Counted from the first letter of the stretch, positions 1-14,439 are shown. The stretch is DNA of 64,000 nt from Cichorium intybus (GCA_023525715.1 CM042014.1:17488563-17552562); one strand, 5' to 3'. Notes: a model not told the origin generated them from the sequence alone. A program made the numbers and translations.

Positions 1-96
1 AATGAAGTGGGGCCCACTTTATATAATAATAATATTATTTTTTCAAAGATTTTGAAAACACAACGGCAAAGCCGTGTGTTTCTTCATTTGACCAAA

Positions 97-234
<138 letters not shown>

Positions 235-258
235 ATGTAGCTTTCAAGTTAAATTAAA

Positions 259-512
259 CGTTTATTTATCATAACTTTTTATATATAACGTTTGTTAAAA
301 ATATAAATATATATTTGGAATCGTCATAATTTTATCTACGTTTCGATATAAAATTTGTAATATTCCGATTAGTTTTATATTTTACCGTTTTTCTATCATA
401 ACTTTTTATATAAAACGTTTGGTAAAAATATGAATACATATTCGGATCCGTCATATTTTTATCTGCGTTTCGATATAAAATTTATAACATTCCGAAGAGT
501 TTTGACTTTTTA
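259..512. repeat. two-copy tandem repeat, about 127 bp unit
   Basis: Two diverged copies in direct tandem. ATCATAACTTTTTATATA occurs at about 268 and again at about 395. In both copies an AACGTTTG(T/G)TAAAAATAT segment, a CGTCATA segment and a CGTTTCGATATAAAATTT segment follow in the same order. No coding potential. It may be part of a degraded LTR, but that is a guess. Confidence 0.8.
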
Positions 513-679
513 CCATTCACTATTCACGTCGGTCACTATTCACGACGTAAATTTTTTTTATATATTAAAAACATCTAGATTAGCAGTGTTTGGTCGTATA
601 ATTGACTTGAATTAACATACTTAATATTATAATATCAAATAATACATCGTAGAGATTATAAAATTTACATTTCAATATA

Positions 680-735
680 TTGACCTAACGTACGCTCTGG
701 TTGACTTGAGTTGACTTTCATTGACTAATTTGACA
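680..735 (+). promoter_or_regulatory. cluster of TTGAC (W-box-type) motifs
   Basis: TTGACC at 680 and TTGACT at 701, 711 and 721, followed by TTGACA at 730. The three central copies are spaced exactly 10 bp apart. TTGAC(C/T) is the core bound by WRKY transcription factors. No gene start is evident downstream; an LTR fragment begins at about 749. The motifs are seen; function is inference. Confidence 0.35.
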
Positions 736-748
736 GTTGTCACATAAT

Positions 749-1497
749 CCATGAACAACTAGTTAGGGTTTGAAAGATTTATGAGTATTTGGTTCTTAAT
801 CTATGAATGTAACTTGTTTAAAATACCAAGTTGTTCTTGTGTTCTTATTCATGAGTTTGGATGCTTGAATAATTATTGTCATTTGTTTTTCTAATTACGT
901 AATCGATTTCTAAAACAAACTAGTGACAAATGATTTTTGTGGATGCTTATATTCATTTTTAATATCATAGAGTTGTGTTCTTCAAGGAGAAATGTAAGCT
1001 TTTTGATTTCCTTTGAGTTTGGTGATTCTTTAATCTATATTGCTAATAATTTTACTTGAGTTGAATGCTTATTTGACTTTTGACTTTGATTAAGACGGTT
1101 ATTAAGAACTTTTCTAATTTCCATACAATTAAGAAGAATCTAGGTGTTTCAAGCTTTTGAGATGCTATAGCTAAACTAGATTAAATTAAATACATTGCAC
1201 TATAAATCTTGATGATAAACCGACTAGTTGGAATTGTGATGAAATCCCAATATTGATAGTTTCTCAATATTTGATTCATTTCACCAAAATTTGATTATTT
1301 GCTTTTGTTTTCATTTTCAACTCAAACAATCAAATCCCCCCTTTTTATTTTATTTTGTTTAAAAATATATATTGTTTTGAATTGATCGCATTGTTTTACA
1401 AATTGAACCAATCTCCGTGGATACGATCCTTTACCGCTATATGCAAATTTGTGTACTAGAAGTAATTTTATTTTTGTTGGCCTCGACAACCACCACA
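749..1497 (+). mobile_element. LTR fragment, copy A of the Athila-like LTR
   Basis: The sequence starting AATCCATGAACAACTAG is nearly identical to 2508-3257 and 11418-12167. It begins abruptly in mid-LTR and ends at the same GGCCTCGACAACCACC segment. The shared sequence continues to the start of a TA array. It is a 5'-truncated third LTR copy next to the element at 2088-12167, left by an older insertion or by rearrangement. Confidence 0.85.
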
Positions 1498-1512
1498 AAC
1501 TAAGTTCAACTA

Positions 1513-1513
<1 letters not shown>

Positions 1514-1550
<37 letters not shown>
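1514..1550. repeat. (TA)n microsatellite
   Basis: Short TA array directly after LTR copy A. The same position in the other two LTR copies also carries a TA array, so the array was present before the copies diverged. Here a SINE-like unit follows. Confidence 0.95.
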
Positions 1551-3257
<1,707 letters not shown>

Positions 3258-3270
3258 AACTAAGTCCAAC

Positions 3271-3889
<619 letters not shown>

Positions 3890-4612
3890 TCTATATAATA
3901 AATCTTATAAGAGAGGCTATTCGATCAATGTGGATGAATTCTTATCATTTAACACATTAATTTGAATATTTTTTAGAAAAAATAGAAGTGGGCACCGGTG
4001 GGTATCCATCCGAATTTTACGAAATCGGTCTTAAAGCTCAAACCAATGGTTCATTGAATGTTTTAATCGTTGTTTAAGCCGGTTACAATCAATAACACAA
4101 AAGAACAAATATATAAGGGAAATAGTTTTAGCCTCTCTACTTATAAAGACTTGCTTTCCATTAGAATTTGTTTATTAAACTATGTGGGATGAGAAATATA
4201 TTAGCCTCTTTACTTATAGATGTTTGATTTCACTTTAGTTATGTTTCTTAAGCGATGTGAGATAAGAAAATGAAATAAAATAACACACTATAAAACAAAA
4301 TTTGATCCCACATCGTCATGATAAACCAACTTAAGAAATTTTTTTATTCTTTAAATAAATGACATCCTCAAAGTAAAACAATTAAATAAATGGTGATTAG
4401 TCAGTTTTTATTGTTGGAAACATTTCCAAATATTAAATTTCAAATAAATATACAGTAAAAGTTTTATATATTTTATTTTAATGAGTTTGAACTTTAAAAA
4501 TACAGCATGTCTATCTCGATATGAACTTCGTATTCTTTCATCAAGTTGCACGAAACAACATGCACCATACTTTGTAATCCAATTTTAAACTTCTGTGATA
4601 CAGATTGTGATT
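3890..4612 (+). mobile_element. Helitron 5' portion, truncated
   Basis: Starts TCTATATAATAAATC after an A, the typical plant Helitron 5' end, and matches the first 724 bp of the complete copy at 12768-13957. The match stops at ACAGATTGTGATT, after which the gag leader follows 26 bp before the gag start codon. The 3' hairpin and CTAG end are missing. Confidence 0.75.
4120..4350 (-). promoter_or_regulatory. USE/TATA-like modules inside the Helitron
   Basis: On the minus strand TCCCACATAG (around 4183-4193) is followed after about 33 bp by TTATAAG. CTCACATCG (around 4250-4258) is followed after about 34 bp by TATAAG. On the plus strand ATCCCACATCG (about 4305-4315) is followed after about 33 bp by TTTAAATA. 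Plant snRNA genes use the upstream element RTCCCACATCG with a TATA box about 33-34 bp downstream for Pol II. The two minus-strand modules are tandem copies of about 75 bp. The same modules recur near 13000-13230. No snRNA coding sequence is recognisable downstream. Confidence 0.4.
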
Positions 4613-4638
4613 GGTACTTTTAATCAGTTTGTTTTTCT

Positions 4639-7240
4639 ATGCCCAGATCCCTTCGAACAGGTATATTAGAGTTCAATCCGGAGATCGAAAAAGAAGCAAG
4701 ATGCTTGAGAAACAGTCACAAGGCTTCGAAGAGGTCAAAGTTTCGATGCCACCGTGGCGTTGGGAAACCAATCCGATTCTTCCAGTGGGACGGATATTGA
4801 GACCGAGTCAACCCCGATACCCGACAAGAAATTCCCGAAACACCTCCTGAAATTCCTGAAATTATCCCAAACACAACCGATACACATCCTATCAACATTG
4901 AACAACCCAATCCTATAAACCCACTTCAAATGGAAGAAAACTACAATCCCGAAAGAACCTTGAGGCAAATGATGGAAACGAATGTCACTCAAACTCCCAT
5001 TGGCATCCAATATCCCAATCTTGAACCCTGAATGGAATTAAAATCCGGTTTAGTCCATCATCTTCCTACCTATCACGGGTTGGAAAATGAAAATCCTCAC
5101 AAGCATTTGAAGATGTTCCATATAATTTGCTCGAGCATGAAACCGCAAGGTGTTACCGATGATCAAATCAAGTTAAGAGCATTCCCTTTTTCGTTAGCGG
5201 ATCGATCAAAAGATTGGTTGTTTTGCCTTCCACCGGAATCGGTAAACACATGGCCTCAAATGGCAAGAGCATTCTTAGACAAGTTCTATCCCGCTACAAG
5301 AGCTTCCGCACTTAGAAATGACATTTGCGGAATTCGCCAAGGCCAAAATGAAACACTTCACGACTATTGGGAACGATTCAATAGTCTTTGTGCAAATTGT
5401 CCCCAACATCAAATTCCCGAAAAAGTTCTCATCCGACACTTTTATGAAGGTTTGCTTCCCATTGAAAGAAGGTTGGTTGATGCTTCTAGTGGCGGTGACA
5501 TCTTTAGCAAAACACCGCAACAAAGTAGAGAACTCATATAAACTATGGCCGCAAATTCACAACATTTTGGGCCCCGACAAGACATGCGTAGAGACCCACA
5601 ACCTCAAACGAAGGAAGTAAACGCATCGAACCTTGAAGCGAAGCTTGTCGAGTTGACTACCATTGTCCAACAATTCGTGAAAGGAAATAGTTAACAAGTG
5701 TTGATGTGTGGTATTTGTGCCAATGTGGGACATCATACGGATATGTGTCCTAGTTTACATGAAGATGATGCACAAGTGAATGCGATGATGAGAGGACACC
5801 AAGGACAACACCAAAGACATTCGGATTATCATACATCTTATAATTCAAGTTAGAAGCCGAATCCCAACTTGAGTTATGCACCTCAACAACAACAACACTA
5901 CCAACAAAGACCACAATACCAACAACAACAACCCCAACGACAACCAAGTAGTTCCGAAATGTCGCTCGAAGACATTGTGAAATCATTGGCCACGAGTACT
6001 TATAAGTTCCAACAAGAGACAAAAAATAGCATCGAAAACCTAGAAGCTCAAATTGGTGATCTAACATCATCCATGAGCAAGTTGGAAGCTCGTGGTAGAC
6101 TCCCCTCCCAAACCGAAAAGAATCCTAGAGAAACCGTCAATGCAATTTCTTTAAGGAATGGAAGGCAACTTGGAGGAAATGAAGTCAAAGGAACTACTCA
6201 AGAAGAAGAAGAAAAGATTGGAGTTGTCCCTAGCAAAGAACCCATTGTTAATAGAAAAATGGAGACACCAAAATCACCAATACCCGTAGTCATACCACCA
6301 CCTTTTCCTTCCCGATTTGCTACTTCAAAGAAAAAAGAAGAGGAAAAGGAGATCATGAACATGTTGCGGAAGGTGGAGATAAATATTCCTTTGTTAGACG
6401 CAATCCAACAAATTCCAAGATATGCTAAAATTTTGAAAGATCTTTGCACTAACAAGAGAAAGTTGAAAGGGAATGAGAAGATCTCTATGAGCGAAAATGT
6501 ATCCGCCGTCCTTCAAAGAAAATTACCGCCCAAATGCAAGGATACGGGTATGTTTACCGTCCCATGCAAAATAAGGGACGTCATGATAAGTAGTGCCATG
6601 CTTGATTTGGGTGCTTCTATCAATGTCATGCCCTATTCGGTTTATAAATCGCTTAATATCGGTCAATTGAGCAAAACGGGTGTTGTAATTGAATTGGCGG
6701 ATAAATCAAACATTTTTCCTAGAGGTGTGTTGGAGGATGTTCTAGTGCAAGTAAACCAATTGGTTTTTCCCGCGGATTTCTATGTCATTGATTTGGATGA
6801 GAAACCCTCTTCCAAATCCGGTTTGATATTATTGGGAAGACCATTCTTGAGTACGGCTAGAACCATTATAGATGTCCATGGTGGTTCCTTTACTATGGAG
6901 TTTGATGGTGAAAAGATTGAGTTCAACATTAATGAAGCCATGAAGTATCCGAGTGATGTGTCATCGTGTCATTTTGTTGATGTGGTTGAGCCTTTGACTC
7001 AAGACTTGTTTGAATTAAACACCGAAGATTCATTGGAAATGATATTGAGTAAAGGCCTCGACAACCACCAAATTTTGGCGCCGTTATTTTTCCTTGAAAC
7101 CGGAAATTGAAGAAACGGTCAATGAGTTGGATGTGTGCAAATTGACGAAATGTGGTGTGATATTTATAGATCCTCCCGACTCCAACACATGCATATTGGG
7201 TAACATGATCATGGATGCCTCCGACAATGGTGAAGCGTAA
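4639..7240 (+). pseudogene. Athila-like gag-protease polyprotein, five in-frame stops
   Basis: One reading frame runs from the ATG at 4639 to 7110. It is interrupted by TGA at 4798 and 5029, TAA at 5539 and 5692, and TAG at 5851. The order is a gag N-terminus; a gag capsid-type domain (about 5032-5540, with a WPQMARAFLDKFYP-type segment); a zinc knuckle CGICANVGHHTDMC (C-x2-C-x4-H-x4-C) near 5706-5750; a Gln-rich linker; and a retropepsin-like domain near 6540-6930. The protease has LDLGASINVMP, the DLGAS form of the catalytic motif normal for Athila, and a later LLGRPFLSTA. A one-base slip near 7088 moves the conserved tail into another frame, which ends at 7238-7240. There is no RT, RNase H or integrase. 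The element therefore depended on enzymes from related elements and is now dead for protein. Confidence 0.85.
7056..7087 (+). other. LTR-end plus PBS-like segment inside the protease tail
   Basis: GGCCTCGACAACCACCA is identical to the 3' end of the LTR copies (3239 and 12149). It is followed within 7 bp by TGGCGCCGTT, which matches the primer-binding site for plant tRNA-Asp used by Athila elements. It sits within the coding frame near the frameshift at about 7088. It may be a relic of template switching or gene conversion, or a 17 bp coincidence. Confidence 0.4.
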
Positions 7241-8233
7241 GTTGGTACCACGTCTTGCCAAAGACGTTAAAGAAGTGCACTTTTTGGAAGAAAAATCGTC
7301 TTTCGATTTTTCTTGATCACAAATAAAATTTTTGCAACGTTTTGATAATTTCAATTTGCTTTTGAATTTAATGAATAATCGAGATCCTTATTTAAAGTTA
7401 TAAGTTTCATTCTCATTTGTTTAAAAAAATAGCAACTTTAAACTTGGATCTTGATTTAAAAAAAAAATTTAAAAGTTAAAATTAAAATTAAAAAAAAAAA
7501 ACTGAATAAATTGATTTTTGGTCTAACGAAGTTTTTGTGTGAAACTTTTAATCATTTACCAAGTGAGTTTTGATGAAAATGTGGCTTTTGGTTGAAACGG
7601 GGTCGAAAAACGAGTTCGGAATGCATTTTTGAGCGGGAAATGGGTGCTGAATTTTTTTTGCAAAAATGGTCCCTGTGGTGTTTTGCGCGACCCGCGCGAG
7701 TTTTACAAAGGGTTCACGCGACCCGCATGAAACATATGTGCGGCCCGTTTGAATTTTAACAGGGACTAAAATCTCCAAGAACAAATATTTGTCAAAAGGG
7801 TGGATTTTGCGCGACCCAAGACCCTACCCGCGTGTGACCCATTCGACCCAAATATCTGACCCATTTACCCTTTACCCAATCCATGACCCAAGTACTTGAC
7901 CCATCCACGACCCGACTCAAACCCTAACCTAACCTAAACCCTAACCCGACTCCCTCTTCCCCTTTTCCCCTTTCTCCCTTACGTGAACGTCGACAGCAGC
8001 CCACCACCTCCACCCTCCATCACCGATCATCTTCTCAGCCTTCTTCTCCGGTCACTGGACCATCGCCGCCACTTCCCTCCGCCTTGTCGCTGCTTCCCCT
8101 TCTTCTCCCGCACGCCTCCACTCGCTCCACTCCCTTCTCCCTCTCGCTTGCTCGCGAACCAGCATCAATCCCCCCATCTGCTAACCTCCAGCCGCCGGTA
8201 ACTCCATCAGACCACGTCCAACCTCTCGATCTC
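7241..8233. other. non-coding internal region of the Athila-like element
   Basis: First AT-rich, then from about 7640 rich in GCGCGACCC motifs that also occur in the LTRs (about 2205 and 11126). From about 7860 it is pyrimidine-rich with ACCCTAAC-type repeats and Pro/Ser-rich open frames of low complexity. I see no recognisable protein domain. The GC-rich part (about 7920-8800) differs from its surroundings in base composition and could be captured genic DNA. Confidence 0.5.
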
Positions 8234-8428
8234 ACCTGCAACCACCATCCTCCTCCACCTGCTACTCGCTCCACTTCCTTCTCCCTCGCAACCTCGAGCC
8301 CAAACCGATCAAACCTAGCCGAGTCGCCACCTGCAACCACCATCCTCCTCCACCTGCTACTCGCTCCACTTCCTTCTCCCTCGCAACCTCGAGACCAAAC
8401 CGATCAAACCTAGCCGAGTCGCCACCTG
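8234..8428. repeat. 95 bp tandem duplication
   Basis: Two almost identical 95 bp units. CACCTGCAACCACCATCC starts at 8233 and 8328, and a third partial start (CACCTGCAACC) occurs at 8423. The only visible differences are single bases, such as GAGCCC against GAGACC. The unit length is not a multiple of three, so it does not conserve a reading frame. Confidence 0.9.
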
Positions 8429-10672
8429 CAACCGACGATTTCACCGGCTTAGCCGCCGATTCCAGACCAACCACTACCGGTTCCGAGCTCAGGACACACT
8501 CCGGTACAAACCCTCATCACCCCTTCTCCGATCCGCCGTCTGGTTGAGTCGACTCGGTGAGTCAGGTCGAGTCGGATCCGGTTCATTCCAGTTGGGTCGG
8601 GTAAGTCAGATTTGGGTCATTTCAGCGGGTCTTCTCGGGTCCATTTTGGGTATCCACCACAGCAAGCCCCGATTCCGAGCCGCGGGTCAATCTTCAGCTA
8701 AGGGACACGCTCCAAGGGTACACCCATTCCCTAATCTTTGTTTTAATCTGTGTTCTTGATTTAAATTGAATTGTTGTTGCCTTGTTTGCTAAATTGTATT
8801 GAATTGAAAATGGCATCCTGCGGCTAGAAATATTGTTCTAAGGGACCCCATGCCCAAATTTCGGGATCCGTTGGCAATGCCCGACGGGGAATTTTCCCAT
8901 CATCCTCCTCCCGATTCCCCGATGTGATTTTTTTTTGCCATTTCTCCCAAGCATTGAGGACAATGCTTATTTCTAAGCTTGGGGTGTGGTATTTCATATT
9001 TTTGCATTTTAGGTAAATTTTTCAAAAATTTTCAAAAATTCCAAAAATATTTTATTTTCTTCTTTTAAACTTTGTATTTAAAAAAAACAATTTAGTTGCA
9101 TTTAGCTTAGGAGTATAAAATAATTTTCATGCATTTTTGTTTTCTTTTGCTTCTCACCTCTCTGACATCTTTAATTGTAACCATAATACATTCTCATGAT
9201 TAACTTCTTGTATTTTTGTCCCCCGTGTACATGCAACATTACCAACTTTTGAAACTTTAGATCTTCATTAGGAACCTCTTTTTGTTAATTTGCCTAGTAT
9301 AAGTACGTTTGGTGAGAATATGAAAGCACACATGAAATTGAATCAAAAGTATACTAGCAAATGACGCATTATATACCCGTGAGTTCATCATTGTGTGTAA
9401 TCGACTAGGAAAAGTACTATGGAAGTTGCACTAGTCCCCACTCATGACCAATACATTTGCATAGTGTTAATTAAACATAAGATTTATCGCAAATCGCGAT
9501 CTTCCAACGATACGGACAAAAACTTTGTTTTTCTACCATTTGGGTTTTGTTTGGTAGTTGTGCTTATTGACCTTATTCATATTATTTTTGGTCATTTGTG
9601 TGTTTGTTATTTAGATTTTAAAATTTAGTCGTGTAATTTTTTTATGTTTATGATTTGCAAAAATTGTAAATTAATTCAAAATATTATTTTGTCTACTTAT
9701 TTTAGCAAATTTAGTGAAGTTATTTTTTATGGTGAAATTCCATAAATTATTATTTCACTTGGTTCTAAAAGGTTGGTCATCAAAAAATGAAAAAAAAAAT
9801 CAAAAAAATTCATGAAAAAAAATATAAAAAAAAGAAAAAAAAGAGAAAAGAAAAGACCGAACCAAGTGATTGCTCAAGTTGTCTTAGTAAAAGTTTTTTA
9901 GAAAATCTTTCACAAAAATATAATAAAGTGATTACTTGTTTTGAAACCTCGTTTAGTTTTTTTGAAACCTCGTTTAGTTGGGCTTCAAAATAACAACTAA
10001 GTCTCGTTTTGGTTTACAACTTCACTTATTGACTACGTTTTCATTTTTTTATATCCATTTTTAGTCAAGTTGAAGTGTGGGATTTAGTTGTTTTGGTCGT
10101 TTTAGATATTTATGTAGTATTTTGTATTTAGGATTTCATGTTGTCATCTTTGTTTTTGTCCTTCTGTTTTTGGAAGATCATGTGTTTAGTGTATGGTATG
10201 CAAATGTGGTCGGTTGGAGGATTTGAGCAAATTCAACTTAGTATAATTACCTTGTCCGACACCCGAGCGACCCTCCTATAAAATGAGCGTTTATAACCAA
10301 ATATTTGAAGACGGCGTTTGCGAGGTCACACATCTTGTGACATGAGTGAAACACGAGGGGAGCGAACAATTGTGAGCACGTCCTGTGCTTGCGTGATGCT
10401 TTGTATATATAGTGAAGGTTTCATGTGTGAGTTTATATTTTGACCTAACGTGTCTATGCTAAGTGCTTAGTGAAAATTTGTTTCTCTTGATGATCTTTTG
10501 TTTCAACCATTGGTATACTTGTTATGTGCATAGGGTCCTAACTAACATGATTTTTAGTTATGATGGGTGTTGTCTTGATTGCTACCTAAGATGTCTATTC
10601 TTTTTTACTTTTTGTGTTTAGATCGTCTCGACTTAAGTCTTGTATTATTTTCATTGAGGACAATGAAAGGTT
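8429..10672. other. long non-coding 3' region of the Athila-like element
   Basis: No credible ORF; an A-rich stretch near 9787-9860 gives a Lys-rich spurious frame. Motifs typical of the Athila 3' half recur: CATTGAGGACAATG at about 8951 with AAGCTTGGGGTG, and again at about 10651 with AAGCTTAGGGTG. The first may be an internal copy of the pre-LTR polypurine region. Confidence 0.55.
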
Positions 10673-10683
10673 TAAGCTTAGGG
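10673..10683 (+). promoter_or_regulatory. putative polypurine tract of the Athila-like element
   Basis: AAGCTTAGGG lies just before a TG that may start the 3' LTR. In related elements the same region reads AAGCTTGGGG. Boundary uncertain. Confidence 0.4.
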
Positions 10684-12167
10684 TGTTTTGACACTTCGTT
10701 TTTATTTCCTCTTTTTATAATTTATTTAACACGTTTTATTTCATTTTTAGTATGATTCGCATGCATATTTTGTATTTTTATATTTTTTTATCATTCGGGG
10801 ATGTTTTCTAGTCTTTTCGTGTTTAAATGTAGATATTATTGAAGACTAGTGGGAGCGGGATGAGCCAAACGGAAGATTATAGCGGACGAAACGGGACGAT
10901 ATTTTGGAACGCGGAATTTTCGGAGACTCGGATTTTCTATCGGGCTTGGACTTGAAGCAAAGCAATGGACCAAGAAAAAAGACATGGGCTTCATTGGGTT
11001 TACCTAGCCCAAAATGGTGGTCAAAGAGGTCAAAAACCGGGTTTAGACCAAAGAAGAATGAGACAATATGTTCTTTTTGCGAGCTGGACCGGATCAAGCC
11101 CAAAGTGGGCTTTTTACCCTTTTGCGCGACCCACGCAAAACGCGTAGAGGGACATTTTTGTCATTTCAAGTGTGGGTCAGCTATAAGTGGGTCTTTGGCA
11201 AGGGTTTTCTTCATCTTTTACACCATATTTTTAGAGGATTTCGTGGGAGAGCTTCCTTGGAGCTTTGGAGAAGATTTCTTGAAGCTTTGCTCCACATTTT
11301 CTTCACTTGGGTTTGTGATTTTGCTACATTTATGCTTGGTATATTCATTTACACTTTGATGCTTGTTGTTCTAGCCATGTTTGGCTAGAACTCTTTATTA
11401 TCAATATTGGGTGTAATCCATGAACAACTAGTTAGGGTTTGAAAGATTTATGAGTATTTGGTTCTTAATCTATGAATGTAACTTGTTTAAAATACCAAGT
11501 TGTTCTTGTGTTCTTATTCATGAGTTTGGATGCTTGAATGATTATTGTCATTTGTTTTTCTAATTACGTAATCGATTTCTAAAACAAACTAGTGACAAAT
11601 GATTTTTGTGGATGTTTATATTCATTTTTAAAATCATAGAGTTGTGTTCTTCAAGGAGAAATGTAAGATTTTTGATTTCCTTTGAGTTTGGTGATTCTTA
11701 AATCTATATTGCTAGTCATTTTACTTGAGTTGAATCCTTATTTGACTTTTGACTTTGATTAAGACGATTATTAAGAACTTTTCTAATTTCCATACAATTA
11801 AGAAGAATCTAGGTGTTTCAAGCTTTTGAGATGCTATAGCCAAACTAGATTAAATTAAATACATTGCACTATAAATCTTGATGATAAACCGACTAGTTGG
11901 AATTGTGATGAAATCTCAATATTGATAGTTTATCCATATTTGATTCATTTCACCAAAATTTGATTATTTACTTTTGTTTTCATTTTCAACTCAAACAATC
12001 AAATCCCCCCTTTTTATTTTATTTTGTTTAAAAATATATATTGTTTTGAATTGATCGCATTGTTTTACAAATTGAACCAATCTTCATGGATACGATCCTT
12101 TACCGCTATATGCAAATTTGTGTACTAGAAGTAAGGTTTATTTTTGTTGGCCTCGACAACCACCACA
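10684..12167 (+). mobile_element. 3' LTR (copy C)
   Basis: The most complete of three LTR copies. From 11014 it aligns with copy B and from 11418 with copy A. It contains GCGCGACCCACGC and ends CTCGACAACCACCACA. The left edge at TGTTTTGAC is chosen because it follows the polypurine tract and begins TG; it is not proven, since copies A and B are truncated. The open frames in it are not protein genes. Confidence 0.7.
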
Positions 12168-12180
12168 AACTAAGTTCAAC

Positions 12181-12767
<587 letters not shown>

Positions 12768-13957
12768 TCTATATAATAAATCTTATAAGAGAGACTATTC
12801 GATCAATGTGGATGAATTCTTATCATGTAACACATTAATTTGAATATTTTTTAGAAAAAATAGAAGTGGGCACCGGTGGGTATCCATCCAAATTTTACGA
12901 AATTGGTCTTAAAGCTCAAACCAATGGTTCATTGAATGTTTTAATTGTTGTTTAAGCCGGTTACAATCAATAACACAAAAGAACAAATATATAAGGGAAA
13001 TAGTTTTAGCCTCTCTACTTATAAAGACTTGCTTTCCATTAGAATTTGTTTATTAAACTATATGGGATGAGAAATATATTAGCCTCTTTACTTATAGATG
13101 TTTGATTTCACTTTAGTTATGTTTCTTAAGCGATGTGAGATAAGAAAATGAAATAAAATAACACACTATAAAACAAAATTTGATCCCACATCGTCATGAT
13201 AAACCAACTTAAGAAATTTTTTTATTCTTTAAATAAATGACATCCTCAAAGTAAAACAATTAAATAAATGGTGATTAGTCAGTTTTTATTGTTGGAAACA
13301 TTTCCAAATATTAAATTTCAAATAAATATACAGTAAAAGTTTTATATATTTTATTTTAATGAGTTTGAACTTTAATAATACAACAGGTCTATCTCGATAT
13401 GAACTTCGTATTCTTTCATCAAGTTGCACGAAACAACATGCACCATACTGTGTAATCCAATTTTAAACTTCCGTGATACAGATTGTGATTTTCAAAATCC
13501 CAAATCGCATAATTAGTGCGATGTGCGCTTTTGACTATAGATCGTACGGTAAACACCATTGAAATGTGTCTCTATTCTTATCAATAAAAGTGTATTATTC
13601 AAAATATTTGAATGGCAATGAAAGCTTTTGCAAAACTATAGCAAAATACATACAATGTTCCTCAATTTTATCAATGCACAAAGTGTAGGTAGATGATACT
13701 AAAATCATGTAGTTTGGGATAACTATTTATCTTGAACCATATTAATTCTAATTTTATTTCATGAATTGTATTCATTTATTTTAATTTTAACAATTTTTTG
13801 TCTCCTAAAATTTTGATACATGTATCTATTATCATATAATTGAAAATAATAAAGACGTTTTATATAAACTTTTTAAAGATGGTATGATAATAACATTTAT
13901 TGTCTATATTTTAACCATATAATTTTCTTCGTGCGCAACGCGCGGGCATTCGCCTAG
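12768..13957 (+). mobile_element. non-autonomous Helitron, complete, 1190 bp
   Basis: The 5' end is TCTATATAATA preceded by A. The 3' end is CTAG followed by T, at 13954-13957. Just upstream is a GC-rich hairpin GCGCAACGCGC (13932-13943). Insertion between A and T without target duplication is the Helitron rule, and both flanks fit. There is no Rep/helicase coding sequence. The first 724 bp are duplicated at 3890-4612. Confidence 0.75.
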
Positions 13958-13978
13958 TTTATGTATATAGTGGGCGTG

Positions 13979-14084
13979 TGTTGAGAAGTGTTTGTCTAAA
14001 ATAATATATGTACGTAGTGTATGTACATGTGTTGAGATGTGCTTGTGTAATATAATATATGTATGTGTCGTAAGAAAATACAAA
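13979..14084. repeat. degenerate 52 bp tandem repeat
   Basis: GTGTTGAGAAGTGTTTGT (13978) and GTGTTGAGATGTGCTTGT (about 14030) start two similar units that continue with AATATATGTA. A GTATGTGTxGTAAGAAAA segment follows and recurs near 14110. Non-coding. Confidence 0.6.
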
Positions 14085-14159
14085 GAAACAAAATAAAGGA
14101 ACAAGTGTATGTATGTGTAGTAAGAAAAAAAAGAGAGGAAAAAAAAAGTAAAGGTTGGC

Positions 14160-14220
14160 ATCCCACATCGCCGGGTGAAGAAAAAAGTAGAAGGGGGATG
14201 AGATTAGATATAAAAGGAGT
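14160..14220 (+). promoter_or_regulatory. USE-like motif and TATA box
   Basis: ATCCCACATCG at about 14160-14170 and TATAAAAGG at about 14209. The spacing of about 38 bp is longer than the 33-34 bp of plant snRNA promoters. It may be the promoter of a degraded LTR or other element rather than of an RNA gene. No product is recognised downstream. Confidence 0.35.
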
Positions 14221-14439
14221 AAGCTGGTGGGGCTTTCAAACAAAGAGACTGTTCTATATTAGACCGGCTGGTTCTTTGGAGTCGGTCGTTTCTATTTTGG
14301 ACTGGTTTAAGCTGGTTTAACCTTTTGAAGCCCGTTTATTAGTTTTTTTGGTCCTAGCTAGTCCGATTTGGACCTAGTTTCGTCCGAGTTCAGTCGAGTT
14401 GGTCTGTTATGGACCGAGTTTGACCAGAATTCGAGTTTT

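Noticed and set aside
7918..7952. ACCCTAACC-type words as an interstitial telomere
   Set aside because: Only a few imperfect units; plant telomere repeats would be longer and regular. AAACCCTAA words are also common in leader sequences.
7983..8413. Pro/Ser-rich ORFs as a host gene
   Set aside because: Low complexity, several overlapping frames on both strands, and a 95 bp out-of-frame duplication; no domain.
9787..9993. Lys-rich ORF
   Set aside because: It arises from an A-rich tract inside the non-coding part of the Athila-like element.
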